A stretch of 64,000 nt of DNA from Saksenaea vasiformis B4078 (lineage: Eukaryota; Mucoromycota; Mucoromycetes; Mucorales; Saksenaeaceae), in contig JNDT01001794.1 of NCBI GenBank assembly GCA_000697055.1, positions 83,864 to 147,863 of the forward strand, in the 5' to 3' direction. The notes beneath the pieces were generated by a model that made no database searches, was not told where the DNA came from, and worked only from the letters and a program-made list of their open reading frames with translations. Numbering within the stretch: position 1 is the first letter of the stretch; each line of letters starts with the position of its first letter. The position numbers were made by a program, and so were the translations under genes. Positions 45,030-57,517 of the stretch are shown here, piece after piece.

Positions 45030-46360
45030 ATGCGACACATTGTCAATCTTCCTACTGTGGCAGCGCGCATTATGATCTTCCAATCGAAATTAACCCTCTT
45101 TGCTCTCCCGGTCACCACACTCTTCCCTCACTCCATACTCGAGCTTTCTACCATCGCTTGTAGTCAATGGTACTATCACATTCCCAAAGATTTGAAACGA
45201 ATGATACCTCCCACTTTTTTTTCATCGAGATCCTTTCCACACGCCTCGTGTTACCAAGCATCAAATACCTGGAGGTATTTTAATGCGTCCCAGGCATTGT
45301 CCAGCCTGTGATTGCCAATGAGCCGTAGGGAAAGGAACCATTTCGCCCGCTCTAGTAAACCTCGTCTGGTCATCCGCTCACGTATCCACCGGCGTCCGCG
45401 AGCTTCTTCATTCCTGCACTCTACGTCCTGAACACGCTCGCAAAGACGTTACCATTCATATACGCATGAACGCGGCTGTGCGGATCACGTATGGACAGTC
45501 TTGTGGCAAGCCCTTCTCGAGATCTACGTTACGTTTGCGTCGTCGATCCAGTCACTAGGAGTAACGTAAAGTGATCAAGTATAAGTAGAAGGCTATTCAG
45601 TCGGCTAAGCACGTGAGAGATTACGCCATTGGACCGTAATGCGCTGACAGATTGTGGATTACATGTTCAGGATCGAAGCTGGGACTGATACATCAACTCC
45701 ATTGGTTTCTCTTCGCTAATCGGTGGAGGACTAAACAGATCCGATATCGTTGCTGAAGCTAAGGTAATGTAACGGGTCGCCGAGGTCAGGTTGCCGTAGC
45801 GACATCGAACATAGACCAAAACGTGGAGCGAACCATACTGCTCCGTATTTCCTACAACCATACTATCTCGGCCTTTTGTCTCCCAGCCGACATGCTCCTC
45901 GCCTCAACTCCTACCCGAGATCTCCATAAACTCATCTGCGCCAATCCGCGCAACTTGATCCCGACAAAGAAATTTGCAACGCGTGACCCATCCAGCTTAG
46001 GCCTACCACGATACCTGGATGCTCACCTGGCCTGCTGCCGGTGACCTACAGGGAACGTGGCTTTTCAACGACCGGAACCGATTAAGCGTGCCTGATCTCT
46101 TTCGGTCTCAGAGGCAGAAAGCGTTGAGAGAAAAAAAGGAGGGGATACTTACGAAATGTGGTACAAGGCGGAAATCCACGCGTTGGGCGGCCGATGTAAA
46201 TCGAAGCGGGAGAGGATACACCAGCTAGTTCGTTTCTATTCACCGGTAGTCGGAGGACCGAATCAATGCCGACTGGCTGACGTTCCTCGCCTATTGGTAT
46301 GCTCCCCTTCGCGTCCGCTTTCTTCATCGATCGTTTTTTTACAGCTTCGCCGAAGCTAAA
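45030..46360 (+). mobile_element. Probable non-LTR retrotransposon debris
   Basis: The frame at 45030-45311 encodes HIVNLPTVAARIMIFQSKL followed by SQWYYHIPKDLKR. This resembles the region behind the reverse-transcriptase domain of LINE-type elements in Mucoromycota (a pattern N-LP-AR-ILQ-KF...SQWYKL). Downstream frames at 45823-46359 are short and broken. No catalytic YADD region or intact 3' tail was identified, so the call rests on one motif. Confidence 0.3.
45741..45873 (+). repeat. Imperfect direct repeat, copy 1
   Basis: Shares GAAGCTAAGGTAATGTAACGG-like, GTCGCCGAGG and TATTTCCTA blocks with 46331-46465, roughly 75 percent alike by eye. Confidence 0.6.
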
Positions 46361-46465
46361 GTAATATAACGGGTCAGCGAGGCCACGTATACTGTAGCGA
46401 CGTCGAAAGTAGACTAAAAAGATCGAGCGAGAAAACCCTTTATTTCCTATAGCTATACTAGTATT
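46331..46465 (+). repeat. Imperfect direct repeat, copy 2
   Basis: Mate of 45741-45873, 590 bases further on. Both probably derive from the same transposon family. A short related GGAAACTAAAGTAACGTAAA string occurs at 48417. Confidence 0.6.
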
Positions 46466-46608
46466 TTACAGAAAGGTTGCCGAAGAAGATCTTCGTGCCG
46501 CGACCGATGCAAATAGTGTGATACTCCCGCTCCCGTTACGCTGCTTTGCTCGGCTGGTTGTTCGCCTCGTTGATTGGCATGCCTGTCCGCCACGCTTGCC
46601 CGCCACGG

Positions 46609-46705
46609 TTGTTCGCCTCATTGTTCGTCTGGTTGTTCGCCTTGTTGTTCGCCTTGTTGTTCGTTTTGTTGTTCGTTTTGTTGTTCGCCTTATTGTTCGT
46701 CTTTC
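46609..46705. repeat. 12 bp minisatellite, about eight copies
   Basis: The unit is approximately TTGTTCGCCTTG, with variants TTGTTCGTTTTG and ATTGTTCGTCTGG. Because the unit is 12 bases, all frames stay open and give artificial repetitive peptides. Confidence 0.9.
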
Positions 46706-49311
46706 TGAACTCGTTCGCCAAACGATTCATTCATCCGGCGGCATCATCCCATCGCCGTGACAGATGCATCGGGAACCCATGGGTTGATCGTTGGCGAGAT
46801 TCAACCCACCTCCAGAATGGCCCCCCACAGAGCCAGAACCGTGCACCAACTGAACCAATATGGACGTCACCCAGCCCAACAGGCAAATGCCATCAGGACC
46901 GTGCCGGGGTTTGCCAACTCTTACCTCAAGAGCCAGCGGTTGTGCACGAACTTTAGAAATGAATCTCTGGCGTCATGCAAACCAGTTCGAACCAGGAGCG
47001 CACAACCAGAAGAGCATACACCCAACTAATCATACGTCAAGCTCTAAAGCGCATGTCGGCTAACACACCGGAGTGAAAGCTATTCAGATGATTCAGCGCC
47101 TAGAACCAGTCTGACCCTGTAGACCGGACCCACAGGAACATACGTTAACCGACTTTCAAGGCAAAGCCAGCTAAAACGGAGGTATTTTAAAGAATCATCT
47201 CTGGGAACCTACCATCCCCACAAGACAGAAGTCTTGAGACGTGCGCAGGCTAGCCCAATGAAGGGATAACCAGCCAAGCAAGATGCTTAACCCAAAGAAC
47301 AATCAATCCGGAGACCAACTGCCCTAAGAACGCACGCTGCCACGTAGTTTAAGGATAGCTCCTTGGGAACATGACCTGCCCGCGCGTGTTGGCAAACTCC
47401 ATAAAGGTGAGAACCAGTCAGCTGAAGCTCCAATCCAGAAATAAACCCGGGAAGCCGTTACCCAACCCAAAGGAGCACGATGATCCAATGGACACGCGAA
47501 ATCCCAAAAAAAAGATCACCTTAAGACCATGTAGAGTCATCCCGGGACGGGAATCATCAAATCCTAAGACAATGCGCCAGATAACAGAAGTTACCTACTA
47601 ATAAGTTTCCTCCTCCTTCAGAAACCCATCAGCCAAAAGGACCGAAATCCTTAGGGACGACTTTGAGGTTTGGCACGGCAACTAGCGTACTAGTTACTGG
47701 ACGGCGACCAATCGAAGGACCAGCGATGCATATGGTGTCAAGCCTCGGTCTTGGTTTGCATAGTCTAACTTCCCTGAGTATCTAAAAAAAAAAAAAGGAA
47801 TGGATACGTATGGCGGGTTGTTATGTACCCACTATACCGTAGTCCGTAGCGCAAGGTCTATTTAAAATAATTAGTTTAAAGAAAAAAATTAAGCGTAATA
47901 AACATACCTTTGAAGAAGATGACCGATCATGGAATACTCAGTAGACTATGCAGGAATATGGCACCAATCTCTGTGGGGAATCATCCCGGAAGCGAAAGGA
48001 AGGTCGATCTGCGCCGTAACTCCAACGTACATGAGGTCCGTTTATGGTCCCTGCCCCGGAGTGGGAAGCTAATAGCTGGGTTACACTTTGTGAAACAAGC
48101 ACTACTAAAAGCGTACCTGATTGATCGGCATTTGTGTTCTTGCATAACACCGACGCAGAGGTGTATGGCGTAATGTCAGTGACGATCTGTAGTTGACATG
48201 TGAATGAATGGGAAGGATCAAGTGAATGGTACTGCCCTCGACCAAAGGTGGAAGTTTCAGAGCCCGACGTCTAAATGGAGACTGTACTCTTGAAAGAGCA
48301 TGTCGAGATCCGAAATGGGAGTTAATTAGAAAAGAATAAATGATCGAACGATTCCTAAAGCATACCTTGTTGAAATAAATAGAAACGCGTCGAAAACGCG
48401 AGATACGGGTGGTTCCGGAAACTAAAGTAACGTAAAAAAAACGATTTTGTTTGGAATATAGCTTACCGGAAAGTTTTGTTGCAAGAAGGGAATAATGGAA
48501 GGGTGAAAGATAAAGTTAAAAAAGAGTAAGGAAAAAAAGAAATGAAATATCAAAAAAAAACTCGTTTGTCGGCATCATCAGCAAAGAGTGGCCAGCTCTT
48601 TGCAACGTCTTGTATGTCTGGCCAGGACAACAAGAACGTATAATGATGATGTTGGCCTCCGACATTGAGTACAACAAGAAGTATAAAAAGGAAAGAAGAA
48701 AAGAAAAACTTACCAAAAGAAAGATATAACGAAAGAGAAAAGAAAACGAAAAGGAAAAAAAAAACGGCCTTTTTAAATGCCTCTTGAGAAATCAACCTCA
48801 GCGCGGTATGTCACTCCCCAAGATAATGCACCTTTACCAAAGAAACAGAAAAAGGTGAAAGTATTGAAGTGATTTCTTATGTCGAACGTTTGTTGCAAAC
48901 AGCATTAGCTCATTCGAATGTCATTTGGTTTGGTCATTCAGTTGAATGCAACGGAATCGCGATTATAAGAACAGTCGAATGTAACCGGTAATTACATTGC
49001 GCTTTCCCGGTATTCATTCCCAGTATGTTTTAGCTATGGTAAGTAACTTAATCTTTCTCCTGTATTATGCTAGTGCCGGTATTAATAATAACTGCACAGA
49101 GATTAATCTATTACTGCGATCGGATTTTCATTAAAGCAAGAAAAAAAAAGTACCTTTCAGCATCAACTGCCGTTTCGCATTACAAAAGGGATTTGCTTAG
49201 TTGAAGTGATCTACTGTTTTCCCAAAATGAGTGTCGCAAAGGAAAGAAAAAAGTTGTCGTTAGAGAACTACAAAAATGGAAACCGATATTTTGTGATACT
49301 TACGACATCGT
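46706..49311. other. 2.6 kb without a supported gene
   Basis: Contains a poly(A) run at 47785-47797 that might be a retroposon tail, and purine-rich stretches at 48440-48770. Short frames between 46757 and 47601 have no recognisable domain. Confidence 0.35.
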
Positions 49312-51800
49312 CTAAACGTCGCGAGCTTCTGTTGCTCGGATTGGTTGGAAGCTGTGATTGAACGCCGGTGGACGACTAGTTGGCTGATGGGCACCTTCAA
49401 TTGCCAGCATGGCCAAAGCGTGGATATTTCTTGCGGCATTCAGATCTCGTTGCCAGAAGCGTGAGCAGCTGTTGCATACTACCACGGAATGCAAGTTCGA
49501 TTCTTCTATTTGCAAGTTGTCCAACGACCTCGTTCCACAGATATTGCAGACCTTGCTTGAATATACTTCATTTGCCGACACCATGATCAAACGCTCTTCT
49601 GTCTCTGCTCGTTTCAGCAACTTCCGAAGTCTGTTTGCCGGACCGTGGGGTTTCCCCCTGAACGTATGCCCTGAACGTACGCCGATCGTACCTTCCGTCA
49701 CCAACACAGACTACATTTACCACAGCATTGTGGGTGCGAAGGAACCCTGCCTTACGCCATTTGTTACTAAGCGAACATGGCATGAATCAGTTTTGTCTTT
49801 CAAACACGCAATTTACGGTTTGGGAACGGTTTGGGTTTGGGCAACGGGTGACGTCCGTTGCTTGCGCTTGCGACGCATCGTTACATCAGCTCTAGTTCTT
49901 GCCGCAAGTACTTCCCGGCTCACAATGCTCGGACTTGCGTTATACTTCTGCCACCTCGGAGAAATATGTTCACAATTTCGTCATCCACCTTTTGGCGTCC
50001 ACGGTAGTTGAGAAAACGGAACTTTTGGACCTCGATGCCATAGAATTCGGTCAACACAGGCAGACGCACCAGAAGGCCAGCAATGTGTTCATCCAATCTT
50101 GCAAGATTCGTCGTTTTGGCTGTGGGTATTTCGCTTTCAATACGGTCAATGCCTTGTGCTTTCTTCCACTGCGTGATCTTGGCGTTTGTCTTTTTTAATC
50201 CTGCCTTAACATGATACTCTGCTGCCGAAAATTTTCGTACTTGATGTCGATGGTTGCCCATGTTCTGGGCAGGCATAAACGGCCCTATCACTGTCATCAA
50301 CGGCAACAAATACTTCATTGACCCCCGGATCCACTCCCCAGATTTTGCAGTGTTGGAGATCATCCAAATTGACGTCGTCCAATGCAAGGGATGGTAACTA
50401 GTCTTCTGGTACGGGCTTGAGAAACATCAAGGAGGTGGCATAGCCGTCCGTGAGAAAGGCGTTTTGGAAGATGCCGTGTCTAAACCAAACAAATCAGTGC
50501 CTCACGTGTTTTTATGCTTCATCTTACCGCTTCATTTTGCCCATATCAAACATGTTGAAATTGGCATGCGGGCGATCAACAGGTACAGGAGTCCCAGATC
50601 TTGCAGCATGGTGGCCAAGGCCAAAGTGACGAAGTATGGTTCCCATGGTATCATGGTCAATACTGATATACTTTAGAGTAAGACCAGACACAGGGGCAAG
50701 GGTGAACAATCGTGTCTGTTGTCTAGTCAGGTACCCAGGTGGGGTGAAGACGCCATTATCCAGTTGCTGCTTAGCTTCGGTGATGAACGATTGCATCTGA
50801 TCGATAGAATTTTGGCTGAAACCGACTGGAAGACGTCCAGGTTCAAAAGCACGACGTTCATTGATGATCTTGGTTATGGCACGCACGAGGTTGGTGCGGC
50901 GGCGATAGTTCAGAGAGACCCATTCAGGTAAACTTGACAGCTTATGGCGTGTCCATGCGAATCCGGCCTTTTTTTGCACTGTAGCTAGGGGGCTCTTCTT
51001 CCTGATTGTTCCAGAGTTCCATATGACCAAGTATTTCATACAGGATTGGTAAAAACAGATGAGGATATCCCGTCAATGTAGCAGCTGTAATTGATTCATC
51101 CAGAACAAGCTGAGAGAGACCTAGGCTACCAACAGTAGTCATACTGAGAGCGGGCGACGGGGCGTCCGCCGGGCCAGGCGTGAGCGCTGGGGAATAGTCC
51201 ATAGCTTGTGTTAACGGGATTGAAGAGAAACTTGCGACAGCTGAAGTTCTGGCTTGTTGTCTCCGGGTTGGACGTCGATGAGCAAGTCGTATTTGATCAA
51301 AGATGTGATCCCAGCGGTCGCTTGCTTCGTCGATCAGAGCCAGTAGCGTGTCATTGAGGTCGTTGTCATCTATGCCAGCATTGTCATCATAATAGACTGT
51401 GGGCCATTCGGGAGGGCATTTAGGGTCTCTTGTGGTAATATCGTAAACGTACTGTGCGTACGCAACTGCTTGATCGGCCTTGAGGCGCTGTACGGATAAA
51501 AACAGCAATGAGTTTTCAGCTTTACCTATCCAGCTAACTATACATACCGGGAATTGTCGCAGGAGTGATGCTTGCAAGTAAGAGGTGTAATAACCATCAA
51601 AATTCTCAACAATGTGGTTGGTGAAATTGCTGGCGCATTGAGAGGCAGTGGACGAAAGCATGTGACTGAAGGATACTGGTCCTTTTCCCGCAACTGGAGA
51701 TGCAACCTTGTTGCATCGGGCACTGGGATGCTCCTATATAAATTGAGAAAAGATATGAAGGAGATCCTTCCGAAGTTCTTGAGATAATATTGCCTTCAAT
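49312..51800 (-). pseudogene. Fanzor (eukaryotic TnpB-like) nuclease gene, copy 2, frameshifted
   Basis: Minus-strand segments again follow Fanzor order. The N-terminal helical part (HMLSSTASQCASNF, SLLRQFP, then after an intron RLKADQAVAYAQYVYD) is followed by the basic motif GFAWTRHKLSSLPEW. Next come the RuvC-I strand IWGVDPGVNEVF near 50340, VVCVGDGRYDR near 49690 and a zinc ribbon VCNICGTRSLDN...CNSCSRFWQ. The RuvC-III motif RDLNAARNI keeps its Asp. Frame changes occur at an A-run near 50975, near 50250, and at a 13 bp tandem duplication at 49657-49682. An in-frame TAG lies near 51735 unless an intron ends there. The N-terminus seems missing. It differs strongly from copy 1 in sequence, so it is not a recent duplicate. 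Confidence 0.8.
49657..49682. repeat. 13 bp tandem duplication causing a frame change in Fanzor copy 2
   Basis: CCTGAACGTATGC at 49657-49669 is followed directly by CCTGAACGTACGC at 49670-49682. The length is not a multiple of three. The reading frames on the two sides of the duplication are the two halves of the same Fanzor domain. Confidence 0.85.
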
Positions 51801-53527
51801 TCATACGAGATTATTCTAAGACATGTTCACACACAGAACACAAAGTGGGGCATGTCGTTCATGATCCAGTGACGGGAATTTCGAGAGCAATGATATCCAC
51901 TTTTTGCAGTCCTAATCAACTGCATCTTTAGGATCGTACTATCTCGTCGTTCCTGCATAATGCTAAACTTTATTGGCTCCATGAGACAGATTTGCATAAA
52001 TCAAACCAGTTGATGAGAATAAGTATATTACAAACACCAGTCACCACCATTTTCCCACGTAATTGAGGAAAATGATGCCGAATCAAAAATTTATCTACGT
52101 TCGGTAATATATCAGCGTTGGATGGCAATGATCGCCTACCGTACTGAAAGGAGAGAGTCTCACGGACGCTTAATTGTGGTCAACGTTGGAGAGGCATTCA
52201 TAAACCCACTTCCACATGTCCTCTCTGATGATTGAAAATCAAATAATCCGAGCAACAGAAGCTCGCGGTTTAGACAAAGTCGTAAGTATCGAAAAAAAAA
52301 AGAAGGACGTGAATCAGGATATTGAAACAGGGTAAAAAAAGTTTCATACTAAACTGACCCGAATCGATTTCCGTAGTTCAGAGCTAATTTAACACGTAAA
52401 TTCAAGGTAAACGTATTTGTGGATTCCAACTGCCCCTTTGCACCCTATAAGTCACAATCGCATAATCTACCTTGGCTTATTTTCGCAGGTATTCTATCAT
52501 GCGTGAATCGGACGGAATCTCAACGAAAGCACCCCGACTCTGGCTTAGTTAAGATAACCCATCGTATGGAGTCTTTAGACCCAACCTGAGCAGGACCAGT
52601 TCATTAAATCCCGACCATTAAGAGCCCTGCAGTAGATATGCATGTGACGAGAACAATGATGGACATCCTAGCAGGCTATGTTGTTCTGCTTAACCTTGCC
52701 CGGAAAACGGATTCTATTCAGCCAAATCTTTTCCATTGATTTGTCATACACCTTGAACAGATTTGGAAATTAATGGACATCCTTATTCAATCATTTTATG
52801 GCTCAATACATTTTACCATACAGCTGACAATTAGCACCTCTTGGAACCCATCATCGATATTATCTTGGGTAAAGATGGTAACTAATCCAAAGGAAGTCCA
52901 AAATCTAAAAGCTTCGCTAGTTTTGGCTACATCGGATAAAATTTCCTTTATTAGCGGTCATTCTGGCTAGAGCCGTTACCTGATTACTTCTTTTATAGTG
53001 CCAATGTTTATTTGTGAAGAAGCTACTATTAGCTAGCTTTGAGAACTGCCAAATGGGTGCGTCGTCAAAATAAAAGAAACCAATAATTCTCCATTGCTGC
53101 AACCGGCAAAAAGTTCAATCTCACCTTGTTTGAGTCCTACTTTTTTAGAAAATGACGAAGCTAACTTGGCTTAATCAGATATGCACCTGATGGAACAACC
53201 ATATCTTAGCAAAGGCACCACGTGCGCCAGAGCGTCCTTTGCCAAGATGCGTATTGAAGAAATAGTATGTGCTATTCTTTGCAAAATTGTGAACAGAAAT
53301 GAAAAAGCAGAAAATAACCGCGTAGTATTGATACAGTGTTCACCAATGCAAGCAGCTGTTCTTTCTTTCAGACGTGCAAGTTTGTTGCGTTAAAAATCTT
53401 CACCAACCGGGAATCAAAGATTCAGGTGACGGTCCCAATAGCTGGCCTTTATTGGATGAATTTCGCCAATGTAATTCTGTGTCTCTTTCCCTCTCTTGCT
53501 TCTTTGATTCAACCCACCTCTCTCGTC
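51801..53527. other. 1.7 kb without a supported gene
   Basis: Only short open frames were found. The last 100 bases are presumably the promoter and leader of the R3H gene, with a pyrimidine-rich stretch (CTCTTTCCCTCTCTTGCTTC) just before the start. Confidence 0.4.
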
Positions 53528-54462
53528 ATGGCCATTGACGATTCGTCAGTTTTCTTTGTTGAATGGAACCAACAAACATCAGCAAATACGTTTGCTGATG
53601 TTTCAGCAGCTCTGGCGGCGTCTGCCATGACGTCCCTGCGACCAACAAATGAGGAGATAAAGACTGCCCCAAAGAAGCCAAAAACAAAACGGTTCCACAA
53701 TCACCGAGATTCACTTGCACGGAGAACCCAATTACTGGTCGGAAAGGAAGGAAGTCGCAGGCGACAGCGTTGGGATAACAGTAAGCATTGGGAGCACAAA
53801 CTACTGGATACGTATGTCTGATGGATTGTAAAAAGGTAACTTTTCCGACCATCCATCAGCAGTACTGTATACAGAGGATCTTCGTCCACCTGGTTATGAT
53901 GAACGCCCAACATTTCATTGGGTTCATGACAATGAACCTATCGATGCATTGTTGGAGGACGAGGATGTGACGCCGGTGGAAGAAAGCGATCCGTGTTTTG
54001 AAAACTCGGTTCCCCTAAGTCGAAAGGCACGACAGATGCTGAAGAAATCACGAGTTCCAAAAGGCTTGGTTTCTCTTTACGAACAGAGGTTACTGACCTT
54101 TATGAAGACATGGCGGGATGGGAAGGAAGATGTCGACATGTACCTAATTTTTGAAATCGGCAACCCTTTTACGCGGTGGGTGATCCATACCATGTGTCAA
54201 TATTATCGTTTGTCTTCTTTCAGTAAGTCAAGTTTATCCCAGTGACAGCAGGCTGTAATTAACAAAATTAAAAACCATAGGCAAGACGATTAGGGATGGC
54301 CGTCGATTGATGTATATATGCCATCAAGCGCACCTTTCTTATATCATGAATGACGACGTCAAGTACCGTTCGCGAAACGATTGTGATCACCTAAAGGATC
54401 TGCCAGCGGATTGGGACGTTCCCGAGAAACTTTTCTCTGACTATTTATTCTCTAAATCTTGA
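53528..54462 (+). CDS. R3H-domain protein with R3H-associated N-terminal domain
   Basis: R3H domains bind single-stranded nucleic acid. Exons 53528-53780, 53860-54222 and 54281-54462 give 265 residues. Introns of 79 and 58 bases have GTAAGC...CAG and GTAAGTC...TAG ends. The N-terminal part has RRTQLLVGKEGSRRRQRWDN then LYTEDLRPPGYDERP, which fits the R3H-associated domain. The R3H core follows: NPFTRWVIHTMCQYYRLSSF, with Arg190 and His194 as the name-giving pair. A charged C-terminal tail ends FSDYLFSKS. The choice of donor at 53781 over the one at 53815 is decided by phase and by continuity of the conserved block. The gene looks complete. Its RNA or DNA target is unknown. Confidence 0.85.
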
Positions 54463-57400
54463 ATAGACTACACACAAATCATTCGGCTTGTAATGCGCCA
54501 AGAGATGGGGTGATACTCCGAAACGATCACTAGCTATCTTTTTGTGCGGCACAAAAATTTAATCTCCAATATGAAGTTTTGAACGTCATTTTCATTGCCG
54601 AATTCCCGACTCTTGCTACATGTTGGGGGCATCTTGAAACAAATGATTATGTCGCGCGGTGCGACTGACAGTGGAAAACGCAGCTTAGGAATAAGCACCT
54701 CTCGTTAGATACAGGATTGAATCATATAAACTGCGAGCGTTGGAAGTCAAAGATTGACTGTAACCGGTGACACCGGGCGTTGCATAAAGGTGGTGTCAGC
54801 AACAAAATGAAACTAACATAGAATGTGCTCCAAACCTTTTTACCAAACCGTATAGGGATAGTTTGGAAATCGGTAAAGTTTTTTGTAAATCCGAAGACGC
54901 TGGCGTTCGCTGCAGGAGACCAGATAGGTGCAAACATACGGAAGCTCCAGCTCTTGCACCATGCATTGAAAGCAGACAGGATCTAATACCTACTGTTAAT
55001 ATGGACAATGATATTGAGGCATTATATGAGTCACATATCAAACCCTTGTCTATTCCAATAGTACGTGCATACTTGTTTGTATGATATACAGTCAAAACAA
55101 ATACATATCTCAGCAGCGATAGGCGTCTGGTGCGGCGTAATGAGTAGAGTCATTTAGCTCGAGTAGACAAATGACACAACTAAGTGCCATTATTATCATG
55201 TAGGGTCAGATTCGACCCCGCAATCAGCAGGATTATTGGCGTCACATCCTTCAAAAAGGGCAAGCCGTTGCAATAGTGGATTAGTTTTGAAAATGCTCCC
55301 AAATCACTTAGTCCCCCTTGTCATTGCCGTGGTACATGCCTTGATATTATTATTGTCATCGTGATGATGTATGAAGCGGATACAAATAGATGCAAGAAAG
55401 CCCTGATTAGCATGACGTTGAGTAACTACAGTTTGTGTTTTTGTGTTCCTGAACGCAAATCTGTCATCTGATGCGAAGTGTACCTTTTCCTATTTTGGTA
55501 TATGATACTGCAAACCATTTGAGTTTTAGATCTGTGTATGGTTACTACGCGTTTCAAAGATGAAATTTAGGAAACATAACTACGATTAAATTGGGACGAC
55601 ACGTCTTGCTTACATTGCGATAAGAAGAGAGCTCCGACCAAACGCAGTCAATTAAGTGATGCAGTGTAAAGCATAGTTACACCTGCATCGTATGCAGGAT
55701 AAACTGTAAAAAAACAAGAAAGAAATAATGCAAACAGCGCTAAATTTGAGTTTTTGTTCCTGCTGACCATGTGTAAATGAAAAATAACAGAATAGATAAA
55801 AAATACATGAAATAGTACCGTTTTACAAAAAACGGGAAAAAGAAGGGAGGAAGTATATGTATCTGTAATATGAGGACGAAGGGTAAAGATCGGTCAGTGT
55901 ATTATTATAGCAAGTGCGGCGGAGTCGTACGGGACACTGTAAAGGAGTACATCTCACACAGATATGTCAAAAAGAAGATCGGCTCTAAGCAATAATTGAT
56001 TGTTTCTCCATCCTATATAGGCAGCATCTTGTGCGAGGAAGTTGAATTCCTCTGTAGTGCATATTTTCGCGATTCCATGTATGCGAAGGACATTCTTGAT
56101 TCCCTATTCCCCTTGCAAGTCGGTCGCGAATATGGAATTGATGGAATGCGACTTCAAGATGACGATTGTAAGTTCTGCAAGGCTTGCAGAGGCCCTCCAT
56201 TAGTAAGTATGATAACATGCGTAGATGTTCTCCGCTGTGACAACCACCCTGGACGAGTGGTGATGGTACCTGGTGCTGTTACCCGTACAGATACTACCAT
56301 CGCGTCATAATCTTGTTTCTTAAATAAACGGAACTGTAAAAGTAGCTGATCTAAGTTACCAATATTTTTCTAAGACTTACATACTTAAAGATTGCTCCTG
56401 AGCTGGCGGTTACGGTTAGAACCTATAGCTTGAAGCTAGAAGCTTTGGGCAATAGGTAGAAAAGGAGCAAAAGCCCAAACGGTGACAAGTCGACTGCCTC
56501 ACTCGGTTTTTCTGCGACATTGCAATCCTTACCACAAAATAAATGAGGGATATAGAGCGGAGCATTGAGATCCATTAGAACCAAATGTGTGTTATCGGCC
56601 ATTAAAGATGCAGATGGATCGGTCGCTTGTATAAGCCAAAATCTGCCAAACTATTCGAGGTATATGCTCATTATTAGGTTTTTGTAGAATCTAAAATCAA
56701 GTGTCGGTGGCCTTTAGCCTGAAACACCTGCTTGTATTCCTTATTCTGTGTAGCCTACATGACAGAACTTATGTGCTACTTTGTGCATTATGGAAGTAAC
56801 ACGTCTGCTTGTATTCAATAACATAAGCTTCATCTAGTTGGGAGGTTATGTAATAGCGAAGAGCAAGGGTGATGACCATGTCAAATAGTGAATTCTCGTG
56901 ATTTGACGATACTATTTTCGGCAAGTGAACTGAAAAGGCACAAAAGACGGAGAATGGAAACGCCAAGAAAGGAGACTGAATTTCCGCCCTCATTGGCTCT
57001 TGTGATGAATAGGTTCTTTGAAGAAACTGGTGACATGTGTAATGTACCAATCACATTCTCGCCTATTTCTAGCCGTCTTCTTTGTTAGCGGATCAGTTTG
57101 AAAATATTAACGTCTGCATTTGTCTTTCTTTTCTTTCCGAAAGATTGCCAATCGTAGGATAAGCGATTCAATTATGCAGCTTATCACAATTGATTTAGTT
57201 TGCAGGATAGCAGATAAATATACATGTGACCTTCATTTTGTCATGACGTTAGATTAAAAAGAAAGTTACGATGATCAAGGGTATTTCATATGAAGAAGCA
57301 AAATGGGTTTGTTTGGTGTTTTCTTCAAAATAGACTTTTATTTTATGAATTCTGCCATAGATTAAAAAAGAAAAAAGGTCTCATTGGCGTTAGTGTTACC

Positions 57401-57517
57401 GACCTATCGGATCGGTCTCGATCCAAATTTAAAAATATTCAGCGCACGTTGTTTTAAAAAGGTAAACATTCGTACAGACACCTCTTTGTTCTCCTTCCTT
57501 CTTTCTTCATTCACATC
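54463..57517. other. 3 kb without a supported gene
   Basis: The frame at 55996-56310 (+) has a Cys-rich stretch (CKFCKACRGPP), and one at 54796-55095 (-) is hydrophobic. Neither can be assigned or extended by splicing. Bases 57230-57500 are the AT-rich upstream region of the arrestin gene, ending in the pyrimidine-rich CTCCTTCCTTCTTTCTTC. Confidence 0.35.

Noticed and set aside
46518..46956. Repetitive Val/Leu-rich and Asn-rich peptides on both strands.
   Set aside because: They are translations of the 12 bp minisatellite, open in all frames by length alone.
49409..50011. 200-codon plus-strand frame.
   Set aside because: It is antisense to the zinc-ribbon and middle part of Fanzor copy 2 and has no domain of its own.
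53815..53859. Alternative donor (GTATGT) for the first R3H-gene intron.
   Set aside because: It gives the wrong phase; the donor at 53781 keeps the frame and the conserved block continuous.
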